DNA of 64,000 nucleotides from CAVXZE01 sp963766175 (GTDB lineage Bacteria > Myxococcota_A > UBA9160 > UBA6930), in contig CAVXZE010000023.1 of assembly GCA_963766175.1 (NCBI GenBank), positions 1-64,000 of the forward strand, in the 5' to 3' direction. The translations under genes were made by a program, and so were the position numbers. The notes beneath the pieces were generated by a model, which worked only from the letters and a program-made list of their open reading frames with translations, ran no database searches and was not told where the DNA came from. How positions within the stretch are numbered: position 1 is the first letter of the stretch; every line of letters starts with the position of its first letter. Of this stretch, positions 25,744 to 34,479 are shown one piece after another.

Positions 25744-26359
25744 ATGATCAGAGAGCCGGTCTTCATGGTTGGATCCGAACGCTCGGGCACGACCCTTCTC
25801 CGTCTGATGCTCGACCACCATCCCGGCATTGCCTTTCACTTCGAGTTCGAATTCGCGGTCGAAAGACTTGCTGACGATGGCACCTTTCCGCCCATTGAGG
25901 CGTACCACAAGTGGCTGAGGTCTGAACGGGGTTTTCGCGGGTCGGGCGAACGCTCGATCCGTCCCTCGATTTTCCCAAGCTCGTCAACAGCTTCCTGGAG
26001 CAGAAGCGAAGCAGGGACGGAAAGCAGCTGGTAGGTGCAACCGTCCATCGACATTTCGACCGGCTCCTGCACGTGTGGCCCGACGCTCGATACATTCATC
26101 TTCTTCGAGACGGAAGGGACGTAGCCCGCTCCTGTATCCGAATCGGCTTGACCGGAAACGAGTGGCCGGCGCCGACCGTTGGATCGAAGCCGAACGACTC
26201 TGGACCGCTCTTCGCAGGCGGCTACCTGAGTCTCGCCATTTTCAGGTGAGGTACGAAGAACCCCTCGAAGACTCACGGGAGAGCCTTAAGGCCATCTGCA
26301 GCTTCATCCCGATTCCGTTCGATGAAGCCATCCTTTCCTTTCCCGACAATTCTTCCTGA
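25744..26359 (+). pseudogene. Sulfotransferase gene broken by two frameshifts
   Basis: Three frames together rebuild a sulfotransferase. The first (25744 to about 25950) gives MIREPVFMVGSERSGTTLLR, the PAPS 5'-phosphosulfate loop. The second (about 25956 to 26170) gives FPKLVNSFLEQKR, then RYIHLLRDGRDVARSCIRIG, the 3'-phosphate-binding motif. The third (about 26171 to 26359) gives ADRWIEAERLW and YEEPLEDSRESLKAICSFI. Both shifts are in the same direction (one base lost, or two gained), near 25950 and 26170. The C-terminal 60-70 residues usual in the family are also missing. A real pseudogene is favoured; sequencing error is possible for either shift alone. Confidence 0.8.
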
Positions 26360-26654
26360 ACCGAGATCGCCGCTGTTGAAGCATCCGAACCGATCTATCC
26401 ATGAATGTTTAGCAAAATCAGTGACATACAAAGAGATCGTGATCCAGACTCTACGGCCCGGGCGCGCGGAGCCGAGCCGTTCCGGCAGCCGCGAGTCGAC
26501 GCATTCCGGATCCCGCAAACACCGGTCCCCGATGCGGTATGATGGCTGCGGGCTACACCCCTCGAGGTGTGGCTCGTTGTGTTTCCGGCAGGGGATACTC
26601 GAAACCGTGCAATGCTTTTCTTCTCTGACATCGAATCATCCAAGGAGATCCGGC
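26360..26654. other. Intergenic gap before DsrE-like gene
   Basis: This 295-bp gap follows the broken sulfotransferase. Frames across it show no recognisable protein, although it may still contain decayed C-terminal sulfotransferase sequence. The 3' end carries the AAGGAGATC ribosome-binding site (26642-26650) of the next gene. Confidence 0.4.
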
Positions 26655-27104
26655 ATGTCTTCTAGAACGCTGCTCCGGTGCGCCATGGTGACCGGTCTAT
26701 TGGCCCTGATGGTCTCTGGACAGGTCGTCCGCGCCGAGGACAAGACTCCGCGCGATGGCGTGTTCCTGCACATCAGTCATGGCGTGGACCAACCGCACCG
26801 GGTGTTGATGGCGCTGAACATGGCGGAGATCATGGCCGAGAGCCGGGATGTGCTGGTGTATTTCGACATCAAGGGAGTCGAGGTCGTGCTCGAGAGCGCT
26901 CCGGATCTCACCTTCAGCCACTTTCCCGCCTCGAAGAGCCAGCTCCAGAAGCTGATCGGGATGGGTATCGGTGTCTACGCGTGTCCAGGGTGCTTGAAGG
27001 CCGCCGGGAAGACCCCGGCCGATCTGATGCCCGGCGTGAAGGTTGCCGACAAGGATGCATTCTTCTCCTTTACAGAGGGACGCATTCTGACGCTGGACTA
27101 TTGA
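26655..27104 (+). CDS. Exported DsrE/DsrF-like protein
   Basis: A 149-residue protein. The ATG at 26655 follows AAGGAGATC by four bases, and an in-frame frame that extends upstream lacks support. Residues 1-28 form a signal peptide (MSSRTLLRCAMVTGLLALMV, cleavage near VRA-ED). The mature part fits the DsrE/peroxiredoxin-like fold: DGVFLHISHGVDQPHRVLMA, DVLVYFDIKGVEVVL, and a CxxC in YACPGCLKAAG (about 112-122). The CxxC suggests thiol or persulfide chemistry in the periplasm. Neighbours do not reveal a pathway. Confidence 0.8.
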   Translation: MSSRTLLRCAMVTGLLALMVSGQVVRAEDKTPRDGVFLHISHGVDQPHRVLMALNMAEIMAESRDVLVYFDIKGVEVVLESAPDLTFSHFPASKSQLQKLIGMGIGVYACPGCLKAAGKTPADLMPGVKVADKDAFFSFTEGRILTLDY

Positions 27105-27262
27105 TTCCGGAATCTCACGGATGACGAAGCGGATCCGCGAGGCCGCGGACGTCAGGGGTTTTCGGAACGTCTGATAGCGGAGCGTCATAGATGATAAGCC
27201 GTTTATGCGGGCTATCTGCTGAGCTAGGGAGCAAGCCACATCTCATAGGGAGGATTAGTCAG

Positions 27263-28015
27263 ATGAAATTGGCTGACAGGGTAGCGATAGTAACTGGGGC
27301 AGCGCGCGGGATTGGTCGCGAGATAGCTCTGACTCTTGTTCGTGAAGGGGCCAAGGTGACAATATGTGATATCGACATCGAGCCGCTGAACGATGTGGCT
27401 AATGAAATCAAGGCCGCTGGTGGCCAAGCATTGGCCAGCAAAGTAGATGCGACCAAGAGCGCAGAGATCAACCAGATGGTCGAAGCCACCCTTCAGAGGT
27501 TTGGGGGAATAGACATATTGGTCAACAATGCCGGTGGAAGTGCACGGGACAAAGCCTCTGTGTTTCATGAAGCAAAGGAAGAGGTCTGGAATTCAGTGAT
27601 CGCACGCAATCTCAACGGGACGCTTGTCTGTACCAGAGCGGTGATAAACCACATGATAGAGAGAAAGAGTGGCAAGATTGTGAATCTCGCCTCGGTCAAC
27701 GGTATCTCGGGACAAGCTGGGTTTGCCGACTACTCGGCGGCCAAAGCTGGGATCATCGGCTTCACCAAGGCGCTGGCGAAGGAGGTCAATTCCTACGGAA
27801 TCAATGTCAATGCTGTCGCCCCGGGGGTAATCGAAACCCGAGTAGTTGAACAGATACCCAAGGAGACGATGGAAGAAATACTGAAGAAGTTGAATCTGAA
27901 CAGGCTAGGGCAGCCCGAAGATGTAGCCAATGCAGTGCTGTATCTGGCCTCCGATGAGGCGTCTTATATCACTGGCCATACACTCGTGATTTGTGGTGGT
28001 GGGTTCATCTCATAG
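27263..28015 (+). CDS. Short-chain dehydrogenase/reductase (FabG-like), AT-richer than neighbours
   Basis: A 250-residue classical SDR. The NAD(P) motif TGAARGIG (about 12-19), NNAG (about 88-91), the catalytic Ser in LASVNGIS, and YSAAK (about 155-159) are all present. ATG at 27263 follows AGGGAGG. DIDIE after the second strand, with an acidic residue, hints at NAD rather than NADP. By eye its base composition is near half GC, with many ATA, AAA and AGG codons, clearly unlike the GC-rich genes on both sides. A 10-bp direct repeat (27239-27248 and 28006-28015) bounds it. Recent acquisition is likely; substrate unknown. Confidence 0.9.
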   Translation: MKLADRVAIVTGAARGIGREIALTLVREGAKVTICDIDIEPLNDVANEIKAAGGQALASKVDATKSAEINQMVEATLQRFGGIDILVNNAGGSARDKASVFHEAKEEVWNSVIARNLNGTLVCTRAVINHMIERKSGKIVNLASVNGISGQAGFADYSAAKAGIIGFTKALAKEVNSYGINVNAVAPGVIETRVVEQIPKETMEEILKKLNLNRLGQPEDVANAVLYLASDEASYITGHTLVICGGGFIS

Positions 28016-28098
28016 ACGGTCGCCTTCTGAGCGCGATTCACACGCGAAGTAGGTGTCGAACCGTGATGCAGTTCAGCGGGCAACCGTCTTCTCTGACG

Positions 28099-29016
28099 CT
28101 AACGCTTCTTCCAGTCGATCCCGGACAGAGATGCCAGGGCGAGCTGGAGGGCCTGGGTTCCATCGCGCCCGTGTCCCTGGGCCATCAGGGCGACGTACAG
28201 CTGATGGGCCAGCGCCAGTCCGGGCATCGACAGGCCCATGCGCCCGGCCTCCTCCAGCGCGATGCCCATGTCCTTGATGAAGTGCTCGACGAAGAACCCG
28301 GGATCGAAGTCGTCGTCCATGATCCGCTTCCCGAGATTCAAGAGCGACCAGCTCCCTGCCGCTCCAGAGCCGACGGACTCCATCACCGTCTCCAGGTCGA
28401 GTCCGGCCTTGTAGGCGTAGAGCAATCCCTCGCAGACCCCGATCATGTTGCTGGCGATGACGACCTGATTGACCATCTTGGTGTGTTGACCAGCGCCCGC
28501 CCCCCCCTGGCGGACGATCGTCTTGCCCATCACGCGCCAGCAGGGCATCAGGGCCTCGACCGCCTCCTCGTCACCGCCGATCATGATCGACAGTCTCGCC
28601 TCCCGGGCGCCGATGTCGCCTCCGGAGACGGGAGCGTCGATGCCGATCGCGCCAATCTCTGCGGCCGCCTCGGCGATCCGGGCGGCCAGCGATGGCTGGC
28701 TGGTGGTCATGTCCGCGACGACAGTCCCCTTACGACAGCCGGCGAGGACGCCGTCCTCACCCAGAATCACGCTCTCGACGTCGCTCGGGTAGCCCACCAT
28801 GGTGAACACCACCGCGGACGCTTCCGCAACGGACCTGGGCGTCCCCGCCCACTCGGCCCCGCGCTCGACCAGGCTCTGGGCCTTCTCGCGGGTGCGGTTG
28901 TGGACGGTGATGCTGAAGCCCGCGTCCAGCAGGTGGCCACACATGCTCGACCCCATCACGCCCGTTCCGATCCAACCGATCCGCGTCTTACCCGGCTCGA
29001 CTCTCGCCACAGTCAC
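28099..29016 (-). CDS. 3-hydroxyisobutyrate-dehydrogenase-like NAD(P)-dependent oxidoreductase
   Basis: A 305-residue beta-hydroxyacid dehydrogenase. The nucleotide motif is IGWIGTGVMGSSMCGHLLDA (near residue 12), substrate motif DAPVSGGDIGAREARL (about 122-137) and catalytic Lys in GAGQHTKMVNQV (about 170-181). GTG at 29016 was preferred: a perfect AGGAGG (29030-29025) lies eight bases before it. GTG at 29019 and ATG at 29064 are alternatives. It oxidises a 3-hydroxyacid or reduces the semialdehyde. It is the last gene of the minus operon that starts with two acyl-CoA dehydrogenases. Confidence 0.88.
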   Translation of the reverse strand: MTVARVEPGKTRIGWIGTGVMGSSMCGHLLDAGFSITVHNRTREKAQSLVERGAEWAGTPRSVAEASAVVFTMVGYPSDVESVILGEDGVLAGCRKGTVVADMTTSQPSLAARIAEAAAEIGAIGIDAPVSGGDIGAREARLSIMIGGDEEAVEALMPCWRVMGKTIVRQGGAGAGQHTKMVNQVVIASNMIGVCEGLLYAYKAGLDLETVMESVGSGAAGSWSLLNLGKRIMDDDFDPGFFVEHFIKDMGIALEEAGRMGLSMPGLALAHQLYVALMAQGHGRDGTQALQLALASLSGIDWKKR

Positions 29017-29066
29017 CACACGATCCTCCTGACGTCTCGCGGGCCAGAGGTCCAATCCACTCATCT

Positions 29067-30326
29067 CTACCCGCTGCTCTCGATCGCTCCGCTGTCGATC
29101 GCGCGTTGGATCTCTTCCCGCGTCATCCCGAGCAGCTCACCGAATACGTACTCGTTGTCCTCGCCCACGGCCGCCCCGGCAAGACCGCTGCGCCCCGGCG
29201 TACCGGTCAATCCCACCGGGATACCGGCAGCGACGACAGTCCCCTTCTTCGCGTGCGGCACCTCTTCGAAGAACTTCCGTTCCGTCAGCTGCCGATCGCT
29301 ATGCAGCTGGTCCTCCGCGGTCTGCACCACCCCCGCGGCGACGCCCGCCCCCTGCAGCGCGGACATCACCTCGTAATCATTGCGGCCAGCGGTCCACTGC
29401 TCGATCAGCTCGTCGAGCACCTCGGCATTCTCGAGCCGCGAGGAGAGGCTGGAGAATCGGGGATCCGTCAGCCATTCGGGTCGACCGAGAACCTCGCAGA
29501 AGCTCTCCCACTCCGCGTCGCCGAACACGGCAATGGCGCACCACCTGTCTTCTCCCTCGCATCGGTAGCAGCCGTGCGGCGCGGTTTGCAGAGAGCGGTT
29601 GCCGAGGCTCTGCGGCTCGCGTTGATTCGCCAGATATTCCATCATCACATCGCCGATCACGGCAATCGTCGCCTCCGTCTGAGAGAGGCTGATGTGCTGC
29701 CCTTCGCCCGTTCTGGAGCGATGATCGAGTGCGCACATCACGGCAAAGAGCCCGTGAAGAGCGCTCAAGGTGTCAGGGTACGCGTATTGGGTCATCGTGC
29801 ACTCCCGCCCGGGGAAGCCGGAGAGTTTGCTCAGACCCGACAGCGCCTCGATGTTCGGACCCCAGGTGATGTAGCGATGATGGGGGCCCCGATCGCCGTA
29901 CCCCGACGTGCTGATCATGACGACGTCCGGCTTTACCTGGCGAAGCTCCGAGTAGCCCAGCCCGAGCTTCTCCATCACACCCGCGCTGTAGTTCTCGATT
30001 ACCACGTCGCAGGCCGCGACCATGCGCCGGGAGATCTCCACGGCCTCGGGCTGGGTCAGATCGAGAGCCACGAAGCGTTTCCCCGCATTCCAGTCGGTGA
30101 ACCACGGCGAGAGCTGGGGCTGCACTCCCATCTCGGGTGCCCACGGGGGTACGTACCCGCGCACCACGTCGGGGCGCTTCTTCGATTCGACCCTGATCAC
30201 TTCGGCGCCACAGAAGGCCATGATTCTTCCGATCCAGGGTCCCGCCAGAGCTGCCGCAAACTCGACCACCCGGAGACCCCCCAGCGCCTGCGGCGTCGCG
30301 GCCGCCGTCCGGTCCGTCCTCGCCAT
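29067..30326 (-). CDS. CaiB/BaiF class III CoA-transferase (catalytic Asp present)
   Basis: A 419-residue family III CoA-transferase. The Rossmann start is LGGLRVVEFAAALAGPWIGR, ending AEVIRVES. The Asp matching formyl-CoA transferase Asp169 is residue 185 in YPDTLSALHG, followed by RSRTGEGQHIS. Its start codon shares one base with the stop of the upstream CaiB-family gene, so the two should be made together. The upstream paralogue has His instead of the Asp, which suggests a heteromer in which this subunit is the active one. Acids exchanged are unknown. Confidence 0.92.
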   Translation of the reverse strand: MARTDRTAAATPQALGGLRVVEFAAALAGPWIGRIMAFCGAEVIRVESKKRPDVVRGYVPPWAPEMGVQPQLSPWFTDWNAGKRFVALDLTQPEAVEISRRMVAACDVVIENYSAGVMEKLGLGYSELRQVKPDVVMISTSGYGDRGPHHRYITWGPNIEALSGLSKLSGFPGRECTMTQYAYPDTLSALHGLFAVMCALDHRSRTGEGQHISLSQTEATIAVIGDVMMEYLANQREPQSLGNRSLQTAPHGCYRCEGEDRWCAIAVFGDAEWESFCEVLGRPEWLTDPRFSSLSSRLENAEVLDELIEQWTAGRNDYEVMSALQGAGVAAGVVQTAEDQLHSDRQLTERKFFEEVPHAKKGTVVAAGIPVGLTGTPGRSGLAGAAVGEDNEYVFGELLGMTREEIQRAIDSGAIESSG

Positions 30327-31555
30327 CAGATGACCCCGGCCTCTTCGAGGACGCGAAGCCGCTCCTCGGTGACGCCGAACTCCTCTCCGTAGAGCTCCTG
30401 GTTGTGCTCGCCCACACCGGGAGCGGGCCGGGCGATGCGCCAGGGGGTCGCCGAGTGCCTGTAGGCCGCACCCGGATACGCGACCGTGCCCACTCCCGGA
30501 TGCTCCAGGTCCACGAAGTAGTTCCTGGCGGCGAGATGGCCATCCTGGGCCACAGCCGCGGCGGTGTTCACGGGCGTAAAGGCAATGTGCCGCCGCTGAC
30601 CCTCATGGTAGATCTCGTCGACGGTGAATTGAGAGGTGAGATCGGAGATGAAGATGTCGAGCAGCTCCCGGTAGGGCTGCCGGGTCGAGGAGGGGCCTTC
30701 GAACATCGGATCGAGGACCTCCTGATTGCCCGTCACCTCGTTGATCCATCGCGCCAGGGCCTGCCAGTGAAGCGGCCGATTGATCATCAGGTAGACCATG
30801 CCGTCGGTGCAGGGATACGCGCCCGAGGGCACCGAGGCGAAGAGACCCGTACCCCGGCGTCTGGGGATGATGCCGTCATCGAGCCACTTTCCCACACCGC
30901 AGATGTGAGACACCGAGAGGGCGGTCTCTTCCACCGAGATGTCGACGTGCTGGCCCTCTCCGCTGATCGCGCCGCGGTAGAGCGCGATCATGCTGCTCAC
31001 CGCTGCATAGGTCGACGCCATCATGTGGGCCTGGGAGCCAGCCAGCTTCACCGGAGGGTCTTCTTCCTCTCCGGTGACGTACATCCATCCGCCCAGCGCA
31101 CTGGCTACGATGTCCGAAGACTTGAAGCTCCTGTAGGGTCCCGTCTGCCCGAAGTCGGTGATCGAGGTGCAGACGAGGCGGGGGTTCACCTCGCGCAGAT
31201 CCCGGAAGCCGAGACCGAGACCCTCCAGGAAGCCCGGCGGAAAGGTCTCCAGAACCATGTCCGCGGTTTTCGCCAGCTGCCTGAAGAGCCCCTGCCCTTC
31301 CACACTGCTGACATCGAGAGTCACGCCCCGCTTGCTGGTGTTGGTGTAGAGGAAGAACAAGCTCCTTTCGGGATGGCGCTGGTCTCCCCAGAAAGGAGGG
31401 ATGTCCCTGGTCGCGTCGCCCCCGGGCCTTTCGATCTTGATGACATCGGCGCCCATGTCGGCGAGGAGCTTGCCGCAGTAGACACCCTTCTCGTCGGCCA
31501 GCTCCAGGACCCGCCTTCCAGCCAGGGCGCGCTTTCCCGCCGCCGCGTCAGACAC
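30326..31555 (-). CDS. CaiB/BaiF family protein lacking the catalytic Asp (His in its place)
   Basis: A 409-residue class III CoA-transferase homologue: LAGRRVLELADEKGVYCG start, MGADVIKIERPGGD, and AISGEGQHVDIS after the active site. Where the catalytic Asp belongs there is His (residue 177, GSQAHMMAST). The loss parallels the Gln-containing paralogue at 11925-13133. Because the Asp is needed for the covalent intermediate, a non-catalytic partner role is inferred. It lies 12 bp downstream of an acyl-CoA dehydrogenase gene and overlaps the active paralogue by one base. Confidence 0.88.
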   Translation of the reverse strand: MSDAAAGKRALAGRRVLELADEKGVYCGKLLADMGADVIKIERPGGDATRDIPPFWGDQRHPERSLFFLYTNTSKRGVTLDVSSVEGQGLFRQLAKTADMVLETFPPGFLEGLGLGFRDLREVNPRLVCTSITDFGQTGPYRSFKSSDIVASALGGWMYVTGEEEDPPVKLAGSQAHMMASTYAAVSSMIALYRGAISGEGQHVDISVEETALSVSHICGVGKWLDDGIIPRRRGTGLFASVPSGAYPCTDGMVYLMINRPLHWQALARWINEVTGNQEVLDPMFEGPSSTRQPYRELLDIFISDLTSQFTVDEIYHEGQRRHIAFTPVNTAAAVAQDGHLAARNYFVDLEHPGVGTVAYPGAAYRHSATPWRIARPAPGVGEHNQELYGEEFGVTEERLRVLEEAGVI

Positions 31556-31567
31556 CGTCGCCGTCGA

Positions 31568-32704
31568 CTACGCCTCGGCCCGATCCAGAACGTCGCTGGC
31601 GATCAACTCCTCCAGGTACCGCGTATCCCACCACGACAACTGGAGCTGCTTGGCCCGGCGGAAGTAGAGCTGGATGTCGTACTCGAGGGTGAAGCCGACG
31701 CCACCCCAGACCTGCACACACATCGCCGTCATGTCCCGGTAGGTCTGACACGCAAAAAGCTTCGCCATGGGCGCCAGACGCTTGACGGACTTGCCCTCCG
31801 ATCGGGCCCAGGCCGCCTCCCAGACGAGTGTCATCCCCCCGTCCACCTCGGTGGAAGCATCGGCCAGGTAGTGCGCGATGGCCTGGAAGGCGCCGAGCGG
31901 CTTGCCGAACTGCTCCCGGTCCTTGGTGTACTCGACCGTGATCTCGAGCGACCTTTCGGCGCCTCCCATCGCCTGGGCCGCGAGCATGATGATCCCGTCG
32001 TACATGACCTCATCCCAGGTTGCCCAGCCCGATCCTTCCGCGCCGATTCGATCCGTCGCGGGCACACGCACGTCTTTGAAGCTGACCTTGTACTGGGTGT
32101 CGGAGGCCAGACTGAGCTGCTGGCTCAACTCGATCCCCGGCGACTTTGGATCGACCAGCAGCAGCGCGAGATCTTCGTCGCCGTCACCGGTTCGCACCAG
32201 CACCAGCAGTCGGCTCGCCGCGCTCGCGAACAGCACGTGCTGCTTGACGCCCGTGAGGCGATAGTCGGCCCCGTCTGCCACCGCGCGGAGCTGCACCCCT
32301 AGAGGACCGTAACCCCCCTTCGGCTCCAGCCACGCGGGCGTCAGAATCGCGTCACCCGAAACGATCTTCGGGAGCCAGGCTCGCTTCTGCTCGTCACTGC
32401 CCGCCAGCCCCAGGGCACCCGCGCTCATCACCGAGCTGACGAAGTGCGGGGAGGGAGCCAGCGAGCGCCCCAGCTCCGCGTAGACGATCGCGGCCTCGAG
32501 TGCGGTCTGCCCCGATCCACCGTACTCCTCGGGAATGGTGAGTCCGAGCAGGTCCAGCTCCCCCAGCTGCTTCCAGAACTCCGTGGGGTAACCGGTCGGG
32601 TCGTCTTCCATGGCCCGGACCACATCGATCGGGGCGTATTCTGCGCAGACCCCTCGCACCATCTCTCGCAACATCTGCTGTTCTTCAGTGAAATCCAGGT
32701 CCAT
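31568..32704 (-). CDS. Acyl-CoA dehydrogenase (probable subunit of a heteromeric pair)
   Basis: A 378-residue acyl-CoA dehydrogenase starting MDLDFTEEQQMLREMVRGVC; the ATG at 32704 follows GAGGAG by seven bases. The N-terminal helix bundle is followed by PEEYGGSGQTALEAAIVYAE and a C-terminal domain with VWGGVGFTLEYDIQLYFRRA, whose Glu matches the base of this subgroup. The usual mid-domain TEP motif is not clear (AWLEPKGGYGPLG), as in partner subunits of the alpha2beta2 dehydrogenases of steroid breakdown. The next gene upstream is a second acyl-CoA dehydrogenase, 69 bp away, which supports a heteromer. Confidence 0.88.
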   Translation of the reverse strand: MDLDFTEEQQMLREMVRGVCAEYAPIDVVRAMEDDPTGYPTEFWKQLGELDLLGLTIPEEYGGSGQTALEAAIVYAELGRSLAPSPHFVSSVMSAGALGLAGSDEQKRAWLPKIVSGDAILTPAWLEPKGGYGPLGVQLRAVADGADYRLTGVKQHVLFASAASRLLVLVRTGDGDEDLALLLVDPKSPGIELSQQLSLASDTQYKVSFKDVRVPATDRIGAEGSGWATWDEVMYDGIIMLAAQAMGGAERSLEITVEYTKDREQFGKPLGAFQAIAHYLADASTEVDGGMTLVWEAAWARSEGKSVKRLAPMAKLFACQTYRDMTAMCVQVWGGVGFTLEYDIQLYFRRAKQLQLSWWDTRYLEELIASDVLDRAEA

Positions 32705-32773
32705 TGCGGACTCCTCGAGTGTCGTCGGGTCGCGGAGGTCCAATCGCCGAGATCGGCCCTCCAGCGGATCGGG

Positions 32774-33958
32774 CTAGAAGTTCTTGGGCAGGCCCAGCTT
32801 GCGGCGGGCGATGATGTTCTTCTGGATCTCGGATGATCCGCCGCCGATGGTCTCGACCACGGTGCAGCGATAGCTGGTGTCTGCCCGGCCGTTCATGGGG
32901 GCGTCTTCCATCCCCACCCGGAGCTGTGCCGCGGGTCCTCCGATGTCCATCGACGCATTGGCCACGCGCACCGAGTGGGTGGTGGCATAGAGCTTGTACT
33001 GCGAGGCCTCGTTGGTGGGTGGAGCCCCGCCCTTCATCGACTTGGCCACGAACCGGAGACCGAGCACGCGAGCCACCTCGGTTTGAGTGACCAGCTGGGC
33101 AATCCTCTGGCGCATGACCGGGTCTTGGCGAAGCGGCTTGCCGTCGCGCTCCTCGGTGGCCACGTAGTCGCAGAGCAGATCGACCCTCCCCTGAATCGGA
33201 GCGAAGGTGAACATCGTGAACCGCTCCAGGTCGAGGGCCTCGGAGATATACTGGAAGCCCTTGTTCAGCTCTCCGACACGGTACTCGTCACTGACCCAGG
33301 CATCGTCGAAGAACACCTGATTGGTGATCTCGCGCTCCCCGATCGTGGCCATCGCCTGGATCGTCAAGCCAGGGGCATCCATCGGCATCAAGAAGAGCGT
33401 GATCCCTTTGTGCTTGGGCGCATCGGGATCGGTCCGCGCGCCGAACCAGTACCATTCGGCGAAGTGCGCCGATGTGGTGAAGATCTTCTGACCGTTGAGG
33501 CGCCAGCCATCGCCGTCGCGGACGGCCTTGAGCGCCATCGCGGCCGCGTCGGAGCCGGCTTGGGGCTCGCTGTATCCGACCGCGAACTCGATATCGTTCT
33601 CGAGGATCTTGGGAAGGAACTCCTGCTTGAGCTTCTCGCTGCCTTGACGGATCAGCGTCTTTCCGATGATCCCGACGCCCTTTCCGATCTGCGGACAGCC
33701 CGCGCCGGCCAGGCGCTCGTTCAGGAGGTACTCGTAGACGCCCTCCCCTTCGCTCCCTCCGTACTTCTTCGGCCAGGTCATGCCCAGCCAGCCGCGCTGA
33801 CCGATCTTCTTCATGAAGGCGCGCCGCTTGGGGGTATCCACCAGCTGAGACATGTTCTCTCGACTGGGATCCATGACCTCCGGGTCGTAGTTCTCCTCGA
33901 GGAACCGGTCGACCTGCTCCAGAAACTCGTACTGCTCCTCTGAAAACTCGAAGTTCAC
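32774..33958 (-). CDS. Acyl-CoA dehydrogenase (probable partner subunit)
   Basis: A 394-residue acyl-CoA dehydrogenase. GTG at 33958 is the start: AAGGAGG lies eight bases upstream and the family N-terminus NFEFSEEQYEFLEQVDRFL follows. Motifs include WPKKYGGSEGEG (about 62-73), GYSEPQAGSD (about 124-133) and, at the end, VETIGGGSSEIQKNIIARR. The last form is typical of FadE proteins in steroid and branched-chain degradation, which often work as mixed tetramers with a neighbour-encoded partner. It is the first gene of the minus operon and is divergent from the plus operon at 34165. Confidence 0.9.
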   Translation of the reverse strand: MNFEFSEEQYEFLEQVDRFLEENYDPEVMDPSRENMSQLVDTPKRRAFMKKIGQRGWLGMTWPKKYGGSEGEGVYEYLLNERLAGAGCPQIGKGVGIIGKTLIRQGSEKLKQEFLPKILENDIEFAVGYSEPQAGSDAAAMALKAVRDGDGWRLNGQKIFTTSAHFAEWYWFGARTDPDAPKHKGITLFLMPMDAPGLTIQAMATIGEREITNQVFFDDAWVSDEYRVGELNKGFQYISEALDLERFTMFTFAPIQGRVDLLCDYVATEERDGKPLRQDPVMRQRIAQLVTQTEVARVLGLRFVAKSMKGGAPPTNEASQYKLYATTHSVRVANASMDIGGPAAQLRVGMEDAPMNGRADTSYRCTVVETIGGGSSEIQKNIIARRKLGLPKNF

Positions 33959-34164
33959 GATCCGATCCTCCTTCTCCTCTGGCCCGGAACCGCGCTCGCG
34001 GTTCGCAGGGGCGCGTCGCGACTGCCGATCCACCGTACCAAAATTCTCCGACCGAGTGGCGGCCCGGAGGCCCTGCCGCCGAGGGTGGATGGCGGAGCGA
34101 CCGCGCGTCGCGGACAGCAGATGGGTTCTCGAGTATCATCCGCCGCCCGGAGGGAGAACGAAAG

Positions 34165-34476
34165 ATGGCTCAACTGAAGGCAGGCACGCGGATGCGCAGC
34201 GCAGTCTGTGCCACCGAGGTAATGGTCGTAGCGGCACCCGCGGATCCGGTGGAGGTGACCTGCGGCGGGGCCCCGATGATCGGCATCAGCGACGACCCCC
34301 CCGCGGGGGCTTCGGTCTCGCCCGATGCCGCAGCGGGGACGGCTCTCGGGAAACGCTACATCAACGAGGCCGGCGACCTCGAGCTGCTGTGCACGAAGCC
34401 GGGCGAGGGCTCGCTGGGAGTCGGCGGCGCCCTGCTCTCGCTCAAGGAAGCCAAGCCGCTGCCGTCATCGGACTGA
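34165..34476 (+). CDS. Small uncharacterised Cys-containing protein upstream of acyl-CoA ligase
   Basis: A 103-residue protein with no assigned function. ATG at 34165 is preceded by GGAGGGAG with good spacing. The sequence opens MAQLKAGTRMRSAVCATEVM and contains three Cys (AVCAT, VTCGG, LLCTKP), a GKRYINEAG segment (about 62-70) and ends LLSLKEAKPLPSSD. No transmembrane segment or signal peptide is seen, and it looks like a compact beta-rich fold. The stop is three bases before the ligase GTG, so it is probably co-translated. Similar small proteins next to acyl-CoA ligases in actinobacteria are half-remembered and unverified. Confidence 0.75.
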   Translation: MAQLKAGTRMRSAVCATEVMVVAAPADPVEVTCGGAPMIGISDDPPAGASVSPDAAAGTALGKRYINEAGDLELLCTKPGEGSLGVGGALLSLKEAKPLPSSD

Positions 34477-34479
34477 GCC

